Source: Phenylobacterium sp. (GTDB lineage: Bacteria; Pseudomonadota; Alphaproteobacteria; Caulobacterales; Caulobacteraceae). From it: 64,000 bases of DNA. The DNA lies in assembly GCF_030679875.1 (NCBI RefSeq), contig NZ_JAUXSP010000019.1:62001-126000 (forward strand), read 5' to 3'. Within the stretch, counting starts at the first letter, position 1. Each line of letters begins with the position of its first letter. Below the pieces are notes generated by a model, which saw nothing but the letters and a program-made list of their open reading frames with translations, was not told where the DNA came from and did not search any database. This document shows positions 30,609 through 39,879 of the stretch, piece by piece. The translations under genes were made by a program, and so were the position numbers.

Positions 30609-32240
30609 TCAGGCTTCCACGGTGAAGTGTTGAGCTTCCTCATGGGCCTCATTCGGATATCCGTCCCATGGGGACAGGCGCCTGTGAGTCTTGGCCGCGA
30701 GTTCAGCGCAACGTCGCAACGCATCAGCCAGTCCAAGGGCGCGATCCAACTCCGCAACGGGCAGACGACCCTGGGCTGTCGCCTGCAGCAGGTCGGCCTT
30801 CACATCCTGATACGCCTGTTCTGAATTGCCGATCAGACGGTCGTATCCGGGATCAGATCCGCCCTCACTCGCCCTGGCGGTCTCGAGAGACTCCGACAGG
30901 GCCTGCTGCAGGTCTGACCAGCGCGGGGAAGCCGCACTGGCCTGTGCAGGCGCCGACTGAAGGCGAAAACTGATGCGCTCCAGCTCCTCCAGGTGCTGAA
31001 CAGCCCGGATCACATCGGGGATGGCCTTCACCACGGGGGCGGGAAGGGCGCCCGTGCTCATGTGGCCGATGAAGTTTCGGATGGCTTGCCCCAAAGGTTG
31101 AAGCTGACTTTCGGCGTCTATCGGAGACAGGTTTCCAGCGAGACGCCGCTGAGCGACCATCGCAAACGCGGCCTCGCGCATCCGCTCGACCTCAAGGATC
31201 AACCCCCTCAGGGCCAGTGACGGCACGGAGGCCAAGGTCGCATCCAGGTGCCGGGGCCTTGAGAGGCTTTCCTCGGCCGAAACGAACCGCCTTTGCAGGA
31301 AGGCGACCAGTGTGCCCCCCGTCAGGGCCATGGGCAGCACGCCGAGCAAATTGAAAAGCGTGTGAAACATAGCGAGGGTCGCAGGGGTGTCTCCCTCCAG
31401 CCCAACGACGCCGATCAACCAACGGCTCAATGCCAGCAGGGGGGCCAACAGGATCAACGCCGCGGCCGCCGCCACGATGTTAAAAATGACGTGGGCGCTG
31501 GCCACGCGCCGCGCGGCCGGCGTAGCGCTAAGGGCTGCGAAGATCGCCGTCGACGTTGTGCCGATGTTGGTGCCAATGACCGCCATGGCAGCGATCTCAA
31601 CAGGCACGCTGCCGCTGGCGGCTGCGGTCAAGGTGAGGGCGATCGCCGCGCTGGATGATTGGGTGAGGACGGTGACCATGACCCCGATCCCCAGGGCCAC
31701 CAGCAGACTTGAAGCCGTCGCCGCTGTAGGAACCAGATGGCCGACCTCGCCCAGGAGTTCGCCAAACCCTTCCTGCAAGACGCCAACGCCGAGGAAGAAC
31801 GCCCCGAACCCCGCGATAGCCTGGCCGGCCCCGTACAGCCGCGACCGGCCCCGAAACGCAAGCCGGGTCAGCATTCCCACCCCGACCAAGGGGAGCGCCA
31901 AGGCGCCGACATCGATCTTGACGCCGACCATGGCGACCAACCAACCGGTCATGGTGGTTCCGACATTGGCTCCGATGATCAGCCATACGGCCTGAGCTAG
32001 GCTCAGGAGGCCTGCATTCACAAAGCCAAGCGTCGCAACTGTGACGGCGCTCGATGACTGCAACAGCGCCGTGATCAACACGCCGGCCAAAAAGGCGCGA
32101 GGCGCAGATCGCGTCCAGGACTCCAGGACAGCTTGAAGGGCGCCGCCGGCCGCCAGCTTGAGCCCTTCGGTCATCAGCCACATGCCCAGCAGGAACAGAC
32201 CAATCCCGCCCACCAGCGACGCCAGCACACTCAGGCTCAT
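30609..32240 (-). CDS. Na/Pi cotransporter family protein (NptA/PNaS) with C-terminal PhoU-like region
   Basis: 543 residues. The N-terminal 340 residues hold the inverted repeat of the Na/Pi family, each half carrying a QSSSA motif (ALLQSSSAVTV and LTQSSSAAIAL) that marks the ion-binding sites, and NVGTT motifs. The C-terminal 180 residues are alpha-helical, like a PhoU domain, which in this family regulates uptake. It is predicted to import phosphate with sodium across the inner membrane. Bacterial relatives such as YjbB can export phosphate, so the direction is uncertain. Confidence 0.86.
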   Translation of the reverse strand: MSLSVLASLVGGIGLFLLGMWLMTEGLKLAAGGALQAVLESWTRSAPRAFLAGVLITALLQSSSAVTVATLGFVNAGLLSLAQAVWLIIGANVGTTMTGWLVAMVGVKIDVGALALPLVGVGMLTRLAFRGRSRLYGAGQAIAGFGAFFLGVGVLQEGFGELLGEVGHLVPTAATASSLLVALGIGVMVTVLTQSSSAAIALTLTAAASGSVPVEIAAMAVIGTNIGTTSTAIFAALSATPAARRVASAHVIFNIVAAAAALILLAPLLALSRWLIGVVGLEGDTPATLAMFHTLFNLLGVLPMALTGGTLVAFLQRRFVSAEESLSRPRHLDATLASVPSLALRGLILEVERMREAAFAMVAQRRLAGNLSPIDAESQLQPLGQAIRNFIGHMSTGALPAPVVKAIPDVIRAVQHLEELERISFRLQSAPAQASAASPRWSDLQQALSESLETARASEGGSDPGYDRLIGNSEQAYQDVKADLLQATAQGRLPVAELDRALGLADALRRCAELAAKTHRRLSPWDGYPNEAHEEAQHFTVEA

Positions 32241-32494
32241 CGGCGATCATCCACAGTCAGCCACCTCCATCCGGCGAGCGGGGGGAGACCATACAGCGAC
32301 CCGCCAGCGCGCCACAGCCAAAGGGGCGGCTACACACCATGTCGACGCCGACTGGAGAGGACGCTGTTCGCCCAGACAGAGATGTCACCCACCAGCGTTG
32401 GGCGGGGGCGGCGGCTGTCGCGGAAGGAGCGGCAGAGTAACCCGATCTCCATGGTTGCCGAATAATTTCGCAACGGCCTAGCTTGGGGGGAAAT

Positions 32495-34906
32495 ATGTCG
32501 GACTGCGTCGAAGGGGAGAGGTTGCGGTCGCTCCGTAGCTACGGCGTGCTGGATACGCTGCCCGAAGAGGCCTTCGATCGACTAACCAGCCTGGCCGCCG
32601 AATTGTTTGATAGCCCCATTGCGCTGGTCTCTCTGATCGACGAGCAACGGCAGTGGTTCAAGTCCCATCACGGGCTCGACGCGACTTCCACACCAAGGGA
32701 GTGGTCCTTCTGCGCGCACGCTATCAAGCAATCGCCAGGGACGACCTTTGTGGTCGAAGATGCGTCAGTTGATCCACGTTTCAGCGCCAACCCGTTGGTG
32801 ACGGGCGATCCGAATATACGCTTCTATGCCGGGGTCGTTCTGACAGGGTCAGACGGCCACAACCTTGGCACGCTGTGCATCATCGATCGCGAGCCCCGTC
32901 CCACACCTACGGCCAACGAGCTGGAGCGTCTGCAGACCCTGTCCAAGGTTGTGGTTGACCAACTGGAACTGCAACGGAGTCGCCGAAAGATCGATGAGAA
33001 GAATGCGCTTCTCCAAATGGCGGAGCGCATGTCCGGGTTGGGTCGTTGGCGCTTTGATGTGGCTGACGCCAAAATCTCTTGGTCCGACGAAGTGTTTCGA
33101 ATCCACGGCCTGCCGGTGGGTGCAAATGAACCTGACTTTGAAAGTCTCTTGGCGCTTTATCACGACGAGGATCGCGACATCCTCGCCGGTCTCGTCGATC
33201 GCGCGCTGACGACCGGGCAGGGCTATGAATTGGAAGCTCGGGTGCGCCGGCCAAACGGCGAAGTGAGGAACGTCACCACCAAGGCTGAGTGCATCCTGGA
33301 CGAAGCTGGCGCCATCCAGTCCCTCATCGGTGTGTTCCAGGACGCCACAGATCAGGTCGACGCCGCTCGCTTTGTACGAGCGGTGACGGACAGTGTTCCT
33401 GGCATGATCGGCTATTGGGACAACGACTTACGGTGTCGTTTCGCCAACGCCGCCTACCTCGATTGGTTTGGGCGCTCCTCGGAACAGATGCTCGGGATCA
33501 CCATGCAAGACCTGATGGGCGAGCGCCTGTTTGCTGAGAACGAGCCTTTCATTCGCGCGGCGATGCGCGGCGAGCATCAAAATTTCGAACGTACTCTGAC
33601 CAAGCCATCAGGCGTCATTGGCCACACGAGCGCCAACTACATTCCGGATGTCGATGATGCCGGGCGGGTCAGGGGAATGTTCGTCCAGGTGACGGACGTG
33701 ACCGCGCTCAAAGAGGCGGGATTGCGCCTTGAGCACACCAATCAACTGTTGGAAGAGGCTCGCGACCGCGCCGAGACGGCCACGGCGGTGAAAAGCGAAT
33801 TTCTCGCCAATATGAGCCACGAAATCCGCACGCCGTTGACCTCGATTCTGGGGTTCACGAATCTTCTCAAGGAACGCGCAGACCTCGACGTGTCGGCGCG
33901 CACGCAGATCTCCAGCGTCGCCGGCGCCAGTCAGGCCCTTCTGTCGATCGTCAACGATATTCTGGACTTCTCGAAGCTTGAGGCGGGTCACGTAAAAATA
34001 AAGCCACAGCCGGTCGCCCTGTCCGCAATGTTGCGCGACGCGCTGCTGCTGTTTTCACCGATGGCTCAGGCCAAGGGACTTGGCCTTGAATTCGTGGCGG
34101 CCGGTCTCCTCCCCGAGGGGGTTTCGATCGACCCGGACAAGACCCGTCAAATCCTGATCAACCTCATTGGCAACGCCGTGAAGTTCACCGACTCTGGCGT
34201 CGTCAAACTTGTCGCGACGTATGATAGGGCGGCCGAACGCCTGAACATCGACATTGAAGATACCGGCGCCGGTATGACGCCTGAACAGCAATCAGTCTTG
34301 TTTCAACGGTTCTCGCAAGTGGACGGTTCATCAACCCGTAGCCACGGCGGGACCGGTTTGGGATTGGCGATTTGCAAAGGACTTAGTGTGGCCATGGGCG
34401 GCGACATCGGCGTCCGCAGCAGCGTTGGAAAAGGGACGACGTTCTTTTTTCACATCGCCGCCCCCATCACCAAGCTCGCGGATGCTAGGTCGGAAACGAC
34501 GTCTTCCTCGGCGGCGCCTCTTGAGGATCTGCGCGTCCTGGTCGTCGATGATAACCCATCCAATCGGGAACTGGCGCGCATCATCCTGGAAGGGTTAGGG
34601 GCCATCGTAACCGACGCAGAGGACGGATTTGTAGGTCTGCAGGCCGCCAGGACAGAGCCCGTGGACGTCATTCTGCTTGATTTGCGTATGCCGCGTCTGA
34701 GCGGTCCCGAAGTATTGATGCGTCTGCGATCAGAAGACGGGCCCAACCAAAACGTTCCTGTTGTGGCCTTCACGGCCGGCTCCGATATTGACCGGCTTGA
34801 TGATGCTCACAGCTTTAACGGACTAGTTCACAAACCCATTGCACCCTTGGAGCTCATCGAGACAATCATCAGCTCAGTGAATGGTCACAATCGCCTATCT
34901 ATGTAA
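32495..34906 (+). CDS. hybrid histidine kinase, GAF-PAS-PAS-HisKA-HATPase-REC
   Basis: 803 residues without membrane segments. The order is an N-terminal GAF domain (about 1-160, SPIALVSLIDEQRQWFKSHH), a PAS (about 180-290), a second PAS-type domain (about 295-410, SVPGMIGYWDNDLRCRFANA), the HisKA box with His442 (NMSHEIRTPLTS), a HATPase (NLIGNAVKFTDSG, GTGLGLAI) and a receiver with Asp729 (LLDLRMPRLSG). The ATG at 32495 follows a GGGGG ribosome site. Possible redox, light or ligand input through GAF; no partner HPt or regulator lies next to it. Base composition is less GC-rich than its neighbours, and an IS relic lies just after it. Confidence 0.88.
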   Translation: MSDCVEGERLRSLRSYGVLDTLPEEAFDRLTSLAAELFDSPIALVSLIDEQRQWFKSHHGLDATSTPREWSFCAHAIKQSPGTTFVVEDASVDPRFSANPLVTGDPNIRFYAGVVLTGSDGHNLGTLCIIDREPRPTPTANELERLQTLSKVVVDQLELQRSRRKIDEKNALLQMAERMSGLGRWRFDVADAKISWSDEVFRIHGLPVGANEPDFESLLALYHDEDRDILAGLVDRALTTGQGYELEARVRRPNGEVRNVTTKAECILDEAGAIQSLIGVFQDATDQVDAARFVRAVTDSVPGMIGYWDNDLRCRFANAAYLDWFGRSSEQMLGITMQDLMGERLFAENEPFIRAAMRGEHQNFERTLTKPSGVIGHTSANYIPDVDDAGRVRGMFVQVTDVTALKEAGLRLEHTNQLLEEARDRAETATAVKSEFLANMSHEIRTPLTSILGFTNLLKERADLDVSARTQISSVAGASQALLSIVNDILDFSKLEAGHVKIKPQPVALSAMLRDALLLFSPMAQAKGLGLEFVAAGLLPEGVSIDPDKTRQILINLIGNAVKFTDSGVVKLVATYDRAAERLNIDIEDTGAGMTPEQQSVLFQRFSQVDGSSTRSHGGTGLGLAICKGLSVAMGGDIGVRSSVGKGTTFFFHIAAPITKLADARSETTSSSAAPLEDLRVLVVDDNPSNRELARIILEGLGAIVTDAEDGFVGLQAARTEPVDVILLDLRMPRLSGPEVLMRLRSEDGPNQNVPVVAFTAGSDIDRLDDAHSFNGLVHKPIAPLELIETIISSVNGHNRLSM

Positions 34907-34928
34907 TTGGCAACACTCATTCGGTCGT

Positions 34929-35362
34929 TTAGACGCGCCTACAAACGCCTTGTGATCGTCGACGACGGGGCTCGCCCCCCTCGATCATATTGCCACCAGT
35001 CTCTCGCTTGCTGAATACCACACTGTTGTCGCAAGAGACGGTCGCCGCGCCCTTAATCCCCTTGGCGAATTCACGCCTACCGTTCTGCACCAACAGCAGG
35101 TGCTTCAGACGGCCAGTGGCGTCATTGATGAAGACGAGTAGGGGGCATTGCGGCTCGCGAGCCTCGAGCCACCAATGCTCCGAACCATCCGCTTGGACCA
35201 CGGACCTCGCGCAGCGTCTCAACGGCCAGGGTCGGACCGAAGTCCGCCTAACGCGCCTTGATCAGGTCCAGGGCCGGGACTTGATGTCGGTCGGCATCTG
35301 CCGGTTGGCCAGGTCGCGCTTTTTGGAAATCAGGGGCGACGCGTCGCACACCAACATCGCCT
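34929..35362 (-). pseudogene. decayed ISNCY-type (IS1202-like) transposase
   Basis: On the minus strand from 35362 the pieces read in order LISKKRDLANRQMPTDIKS, then in another frame DLIKAR, a stop, ADFGPTLAVETLREV, and after a further shift VQADGSEHWWLEAREPQCP, LLVFINDATGRLKHLLLV. These match, in order, the N-terminal and catalytic-core stretches of ISNCY/IS1202-type DDE transposases (such as FGPTLAAEKL and IQIDGSEH..LLVFIDDATGRL). About 35 residues are missing between the last two pieces, and the C-terminus is gone. A dead element with several frameshifts, one in-frame stop and a deletion. Confidence 0.8.
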
Positions 35363-35463
35363 AAGATAGATTATCGGAAATATTGTATCGGGGTCAGGCC
35401 GGTTGTCGGGTCGCGGGAAAATCTGGCTGAGTTGGGCGGTTCGGCGATGGGACGGCGGATGGC

Positions 35464-35853
35464 TCAGAACAGATCGAGGTCGCCGTCGTCCTGATCAGAG
35501 CCATAGCTTGCGCCGGTGGCCGCGCCTTCGATCCGCTTGACGACATCGCCGAGCGTGATGTGGCTCAAGGCTGACGTCAGGTCGACAGCGGCTTCTTCGC
35601 TGGCCTGCAGGCCCAGGTCTCGGGCGAAGTTGGCCAGGGCCGTCAGGTGCTGGTTCAGAAGGTCGATGGCGTGCAGATCCTGCATCACCTTCAGCCGCTC
35701 TTCCGGCGCGATAAGTTCCAGCATCTTGCCGAGGGTGTCGTCGAGATGCTGTGACGCATGGCACGCCATGGCGATTTCGCCGGCCAGCAGATCAAGCGCC
35801 TTCGCCGGGCTGATGCGAACGCGTTCCATAATCGTGGCGGCCGTTGCGGTCAT
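35464..35853 (-). CDS. hypothetical helical protein
   Basis: 129 residues, predicted all-helical, acidic at the C-terminus (GSDQDDGDLDLF). Repeated Gln/His/Leu heptads (ASQHLDDTLGKMLEL, HAIDLLNQHLTALANFA) suggest a helical bundle. No domain is recognised. It has no neighbour in an operon: the IS relic lies on one side and a 110-bp gap before the purN-like gene on the other. The codon pattern is that of the host, so it is likely a real chromosomal gene. Confidence 0.6.
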   Translation of the reverse strand: MTATAATIMERVRISPAKALDLLAGEIAMACHASQHLDDTLGKMLELIAPEERLKVMQDLHAIDLLNQHLTALANFARDLGLQASEEAAVDLTSALSHITLGDVVKRIEGAATGASYGSDQDDGDLDLF

Positions 35854-35965
35854 GAATCGCTCCCCTAGGACGCCTCACACTGCCCCGCCGCCGCTTAAAG
35901 GCAAATGAATGATGTTCGGCGAAAACGTCGCACCGTGACGAGCAAGCTTACGTCGTCTGCGGACC

Positions 35966-36574
35966 TCAAGGCGGAGGCAGAACGCGGTCCCCGCGGGCGA
36001 TTTCCTGAAGCGTTTGCAGGTAAAAAGAAGGCTCAAGCGCCGTCATCCTGCCTTCCAGGCTCTCAGCCGTCTCTCCCGGCTGCAGCGGCAGGTCGAGACG
36101 GGCGACCTCTGGGCCATGGTCATACTCGCCATCGACCAGATGGATGACTGCGGCGCTTTGCCTTTGGCCCTGAGCGATGACCGCCTCATGGACGCGCCGC
36201 CCATACATCCCCTCCCCGCCGAAGGCCGGCAGGGGGCCCGGATGAATGTTCAGCACCCGTCCACGGAAACGCGCCAGGAAGATGGGACCCAGGCGGCGCA
36301 GATATCCCGACAGGATCACCAGGTTCACCCCTGCGTCGGCCATGGCGTCAGCGAGCGCCCGATCCGAGGCTTCTGGATCAGCCTTGGTGGGAATGCAGGC
36401 CGTGGCCACCCCGGCGGCGGCGGCATGGGCCAGCGCCGGCGCATTGCGGTTGTTGCTGACCACAAGGCGCGGCTCGGCGGGGAGTTCGCCCTGCGCAATG
36501 GCCGCCAGGATAGCGCGCATGGAGCTACCATTTCTTGAGGCGAGAAATCCGAGTCTAAGTGGCTCAGACATCAT
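35966..36574 (-). CDS. purN: phosphoribosylglycinamide formyltransferase, PurN family
   Basis: 202 residues of the GART fold. Substrate loop SRNGSSMRA near the start, RVLNIHPGPLPAFGG with the catalytic Asn-His, and the catalytic Asp in DGEYDHGP. PurN transfers a formyl group from 10-formyl-THF to GAR in purine synthesis. The GGEGMYGRRVHE loop is of the branch with a glycine-rich MYG segment, unlike E. coli PurN, so a role on a related amine substrate cannot be ruled out. The start overlaps the stop of the upstream metallo-hydrolase (ATGA). Confidence 0.78.
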   Translation of the reverse strand: MMSEPLRLGFLASRNGSSMRAILAAIAQGELPAEPRLVVSNNRNAPALAHAAAAGVATACIPTKADPEASDRALADAMADAGVNLVILSGYLRRLGPIFLARFRGRVLNIHPGPLPAFGGEGMYGRRVHEAVIAQGQRQSAAVIHLVDGEYDHGPEVARLDLPLQPGETAESLEGRMTALEPSFYLQTLQEIARGDRVLPPP

Positions 36575-37407
36575 TGAAAAATAGCCCCTAGATCATGTTC
36601 AAAGCGAAGGCCGTCATAGGCCGGTTCCACCCCAGCCGGCAGGCGTGTGGCGAGATCGGCGAAGTCCAGGTCGATATGCATGTTGGTCAAAATCGCCCGC
36701 CGCGGGGCGACCCGCTCGATCCATGAGAGGGCCAGGTCCACATGGGCATGGGTCGGATGGGGCCGCCAGCGAAGGGCGTCCACGATCCAGACATCCAGAC
36801 CTCGAAGGGCCTCGAACGACGCCTCGGGAAGGTCGACGAGATCGCTGGAATAGGCCACATCGCCAAAGCGGTAGCCCACGGAGCGAACGCCGCCGTGGTC
36901 CTGGTCAAAGGTGGTGACGGGAACGATGCCGGACGGGCCTGATACTGAGAACCCCTCCCCTAGCGGCGGCAACGCGACAGGCTCGCAGATGGCGGGATAG
37001 CCGCCCTCGGCTTCGAAAATATAGCCGAACCTGCGCTGCAAGGTGGCCCAGGTGGCCGCGTCCATGTGGCACGGAATCCGCGCCCTCTGGCGGATGAAGA
37101 AGGCCCGCACGTCGTCTATGCCGTGCACCTGGTCGGCATGATCGTGGGTCAGCAGCACAGCGTCCAGGCGGCGAACGCCAGCGGCGGCCGTCTGCAGCCG
37201 CAAGTCGGGCGAGGTGTCCACGAGGATCGAGGTCATGGCCGCGCCATCTACGTCAGCCTCAGCAGCCTTACGCCTGACCAGCAGAGAGCAGCGCGAGCGT
37301 CGGTTGCGAGGGTCGGTGGGGTCGCAGGCGCCCCAGTCCCCGTCCGCCCGGGGCACGCCGCCGGACGACCCGCTGCCCAGAATGGTGAACTCCAGAGCTC
37401 CGCTCAC
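36571..37407 (-). CDS. MBL-fold metallo-hydrolase (PhnP-like)
   Basis: 278 residues of the metallo-beta-lactamase fold. The metal site motif is THDHADQVHG, with further ligands in FDQDHGG and the ILTNMHIDLDF segment. The start FTILGSGSSGGVPRA and the SPDLRLQ segment resemble PhnP and RNase Z-like hydrolases of phosphodiesters. The substrate is not known. It starts inside the end of tatD and its stop overlaps the purN start, so it is coupled to both. Confidence 0.83.
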   Translation of the reverse strand: MSGALEFTILGSGSSGGVPRADGDWGACDPTDPRNRRSRCSLLVRRKAAEADVDGAAMTSILVDTSPDLRLQTAAAGVRRLDAVLLTHDHADQVHGIDDVRAFFIRQRARIPCHMDAATWATLQRRFGYIFEAEGGYPAICEPVALPPLGEGFSVSGPSGIVPVTTFDQDHGGVRSVGYRFGDVAYSSDLVDLPEASFEALRGLDVWIVDALRWRPHPTHAHVDLALSWIERVAPRRAILTNMHIDLDFADLATRLPAGVEPAYDGLRFEHDLGAIFQ

Positions 37408-38180
37408 GGACGCGGTATCCGATGGAACAGATCGAAGAAGGCGGCCTCGGTGCGGGCCTCGGCCTCCCCCAGGGTCCAGCCGCGAATCTCAGCCAGCTTG
37501 GCCACAATATGTGGCAGATAGGCCGGCTCATTGCGTCGTCCGCGCTGGGGAACAGGCGCCAGGTAGGGGCAGTCGGTTTCGACGATGATGCGCTCAGCCG
37601 GCATGTCCGCAATTACATCGCGCACATCCTGGGCGGCTTTGAAGGTGGCGATCCCCGACACCGAGAACCAAGCGCCGAGCGCCGCCGCCCGTCGAGCCAG
37701 GTCAGCCCCGCTGGTGTAGCAGTGCATCAGGATCCTGAAGGGGCCTGCGGCATATTCCTCCTCCAGGATCTGGCCCATCACCTCGTCCGCCTCACGGGTG
37801 TGGACCACCAGGGGCAGGCCAGTCTCCCGGGCTGCGGCCACATGGGCGCGAAAAACGCGGGCCTGGATGTCCCGAGGGCTGAGATCATAGTGAAAGTCGA
37901 GGCCGGTCTCGCCGATCCCGACCACCTTGGGATCGGCCGCGAGATCGATCAGGGTCCGGGCCGACAGGTCAGGGTCTTCCTTGGCCTCGTGGGGATGGGT
38001 GCCCACGGTGCACCAGATGTCGGGCGCCTCGGCCACGGCCCGCACGGCGGCGAAGCCAGAGACCTTGTCGCTGATATTGACCATCAGGGCGATGCCGGCG
38101 GCGCGCGCGCGGGCGATCACCTCAGCCCGGTCTTCATTGAACTGGGGGGCGTGCAGATTGACGTGGCTGTCGATGAGCAT
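37404..38180 (-). CDS. tatD: TatD-family metal-dependent hydrolase
   Basis: 258 residues of the amidohydrolase TIM barrel. Motifs in order are DSHVNLHAPQF, GETGLDFHYD, VVHTREADEV, LMHCYTSG and ETDCPYLAP. The first motif has HVN where many TatD/YcfH proteins have HxH, as also in E. coli TatD, so one metal site may be weaker. The TatD family acts as 3'-5' nuclease or D-aminoacyl-tRNA deacylase. It follows holB by 17 bases and overlaps the metallo-hydrolase. Confidence 0.9.
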   Translation of the reverse strand: MLIDSHVNLHAPQFNEDRAEVIARARAAGIALMVNISDKVSGFAAVRAVAEAPDIWCTVGTHPHEAKEDPDLSARTLIDLAADPKVVGIGETGLDFHYDLSPRDIQARVFRAHVAAARETGLPLVVHTREADEVMGQILEEEYAAGPFRILMHCYTSGADLARRAAALGAWFSVSGIATFKAAQDVRDVIADMPAERIIVETDCPYLAPVPQRGRRNEPAYLPHIVAKLAEIRGWTLGEAEARTEAAFFDLFHRIPRP

Positions 38181-38197
38181 GGATCAGGGACGATCGG

Positions 38198-39208
38198 TCA
38201 GGCGCGGGCGGCGGTCCGCAACTCGCGAAGCGCCATGAACAGGGCGTCGGCGCGGTCGAGGTTCAGGCCCTCCACCTCGCGCGGCAAGGCCGTCAGCCTC
38301 TCCCATGCCTGCGCCCAGGGATCAAGGCCGCCCCGCCCCACGGCCGCCCGCTCCCGCGCAAGGGTGTGAACGCGCTCGCCCAGGCGTTCCATGAACAGGG
38401 AGAAATTGGCCGCCCCCTCGCCGCCCCGGAACCGGTCAGTGAGCGCCAGGGCGGCGGCTTCATCCAGATCCGGGAGGCGGGCGAGGATCTCCCGGGCGGC
38501 GTCGTCGAGGGCCAGGGCCGCGCCGGCCGCCATGGTCAGGGCCCGCCCGGGCGCTTCCCCTGACATGCGGGCCAGCCGCAAGGCCTCCTCGGGATTGGCT
38601 CGCGTATGGTCGCGCACGAAGGCCGCCGTCGCCTCAAGCCCCAAGGGACGGAACAGCAGGCGGCGGCAACGGGACCGGATGGTGGGCAGAAGCCGGCCTG
38701 GCGAATGTGACACGAGGAAGATCACGCCCCTGGGCGGGGGCTCCTCCAGGGTCTTCAGCACCGCATTGGCGGCGTTGATGTTCAGATCATCGGCGGGGTC
38801 AATGATCGCCACCCTGTGGGGAGCGGCCGCAGGGGACTTGGAGAAGAAGTCCGAGAGCTTGCGGGCCTCGTCCACCGGGATGGATTTGCGGAGCTTCCCG
38901 TCCTCGCCCATCCGCTCGATGACCAGCAGGTCGGGATGGGATCTGGCCGCCACCTGGCGGCTCACCGGATGGTCAGGATCAACGCCGAGCAGGCCATGCC
39001 CCTTGGCGGGGGGCGCGCCCAGCAGGCGGCGCGCCGCACGGTAGGCGAAGGTGGCCTTGCCCACGCCTTCCGGACCCGTCAGCAACCAGGCGTGATGCAG
39101 GCGGCCTCGGGCTCGGGCGTCCTCAAAGGCGGCCTCCGGACCCTCGTGACCGATCAGGTCGTAGACGTCCCTGGGATGGGGCGGCGTCGCGGTCTCAGCC
39201 ATCGCCAC
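38198..39208 (-). CDS. holB: DNA polymerase III delta-prime subunit
   Basis: 336 residues of the clamp-loader AAA+ family. A Walker-A-like GPEGVGKATF near residue 42, VAIIDPADDLNINAANAVLK and FLVSHSPGRLLPTIRSRCRR (sensor/SRC motif) are present. It loads the sliding clamp as part of the clamp loader. Its start lies 14 bases inside the end of tmk, so the two are co-expressed; the tmk-holB-tatD order is common in proteobacteria. Confidence 0.93.
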   Translation of the reverse strand: MAMAETATPPHPRDVYDLIGHEGPEAAFEDARARGRLHHAWLLTGPEGVGKATFAYRAARRLLGAPPAKGHGLLGVDPDHPVSRQVAARSHPDLLVIERMGEDGKLRKSIPVDEARKLSDFFSKSPAAAPHRVAIIDPADDLNINAANAVLKTLEEPPPRGVIFLVSHSPGRLLPTIRSRCRRLLFRPLGLEATAAFVRDHTRANPEEALRLARMSGEAPGRALTMAAGAALALDDAAREILARLPDLDEAAALALTDRFRGGEGAANFSLFMERLGERVHTLARERAAVGRGGLDPWAQAWERLTALPREVEGLNLDRADALFMALRELRTAARA

Positions 39209-39833
39209 GGCTCAGCAGGTCTTCAACCGCCGACCATATGTCGGCGCTCACCGTCTCCAGGGACCGGCTCGCATCGATCACCCGGCATCGCTCAGGCTCG
39301 GCGGCGGCGATGTCCAGGAAGGCCTCGCGCAGCCGGGCATGGAAGGCCTCGCCTTTGGACTCAAAACGGGTTTCGAGCCCCGCCCGGTCCGCAGCCCGGC
39401 CGAGACCCGTCTCAGGCGGCAGGTCGAGGACCAGGGTGAGGTCAGGGCGAACGCCCGCAAGAACATGGTCTTCAAGAGCGGATATCAAGGCCGGATCTGT
39501 CCCGCCGGCCGCCCCCTGATAGGCGCGAGTAGAATCGGCGAACCGGTCGCAGAGAACCCAGGCGCCCCGCTCAAGGGCTGGTCCGATCACCCGCTCCACA
39601 TGGTCCCGGCGGGCGGCGTACATGAGCAAGGTCTCGGTCAAGGCTGACCAGCGATCAGCCTGACCCCTGACCAGCAGATCGCGGATGGCCTCTGCGCCGG
39701 GCGAGCCCCCCGGCTCACGGGTCGATACGACGTCCCGGCCAGGACCTGAGAGACGCTGCGCCAACAGACGCAGCTGGGTGGACTTTCCGCCCCCCTCCCC
39801 GCCTTCAAATGTAATGAAACGACCCTGGTTCAC
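39195..39833 (-). CDS. tmk: thymidylate kinase
   Basis: 212 residues, phosphorylating dTMP to dTDP. The P-loop EGGEGGGKST, the DRX motif in DRFADSTRAYQG and the lid DRAGLETRFESKG all fit. The frame is open far upstream, but VNQGRFITFEGGEG is the family N-terminus, so the GTG at 39833 is chosen; it follows an AAGGG by only one base, so the site is close. Its 3' end overlaps holB. Confidence 0.94.
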   Translation of the reverse strand: MNQGRFITFEGGEGGGKSTQLRLLAQRLSGPGRDVVSTREPGGSPGAEAIRDLLVRGQADRWSALTETLLMYAARRDHVERVIGPALERGAWVLCDRFADSTRAYQGAAGGTDPALISALEDHVLAGVRPDLTLVLDLPPETGLGRAADRAGLETRFESKGEAFHARLREAFLDIAAAEPERCRVIDASRSLETVSADIWSAVEDLLSRGDG

Positions 39834-39879
39834 GCCCTTCAAATTGGCCGTTTCGCCGCGTAAGTCCAGCCACGGCGAC

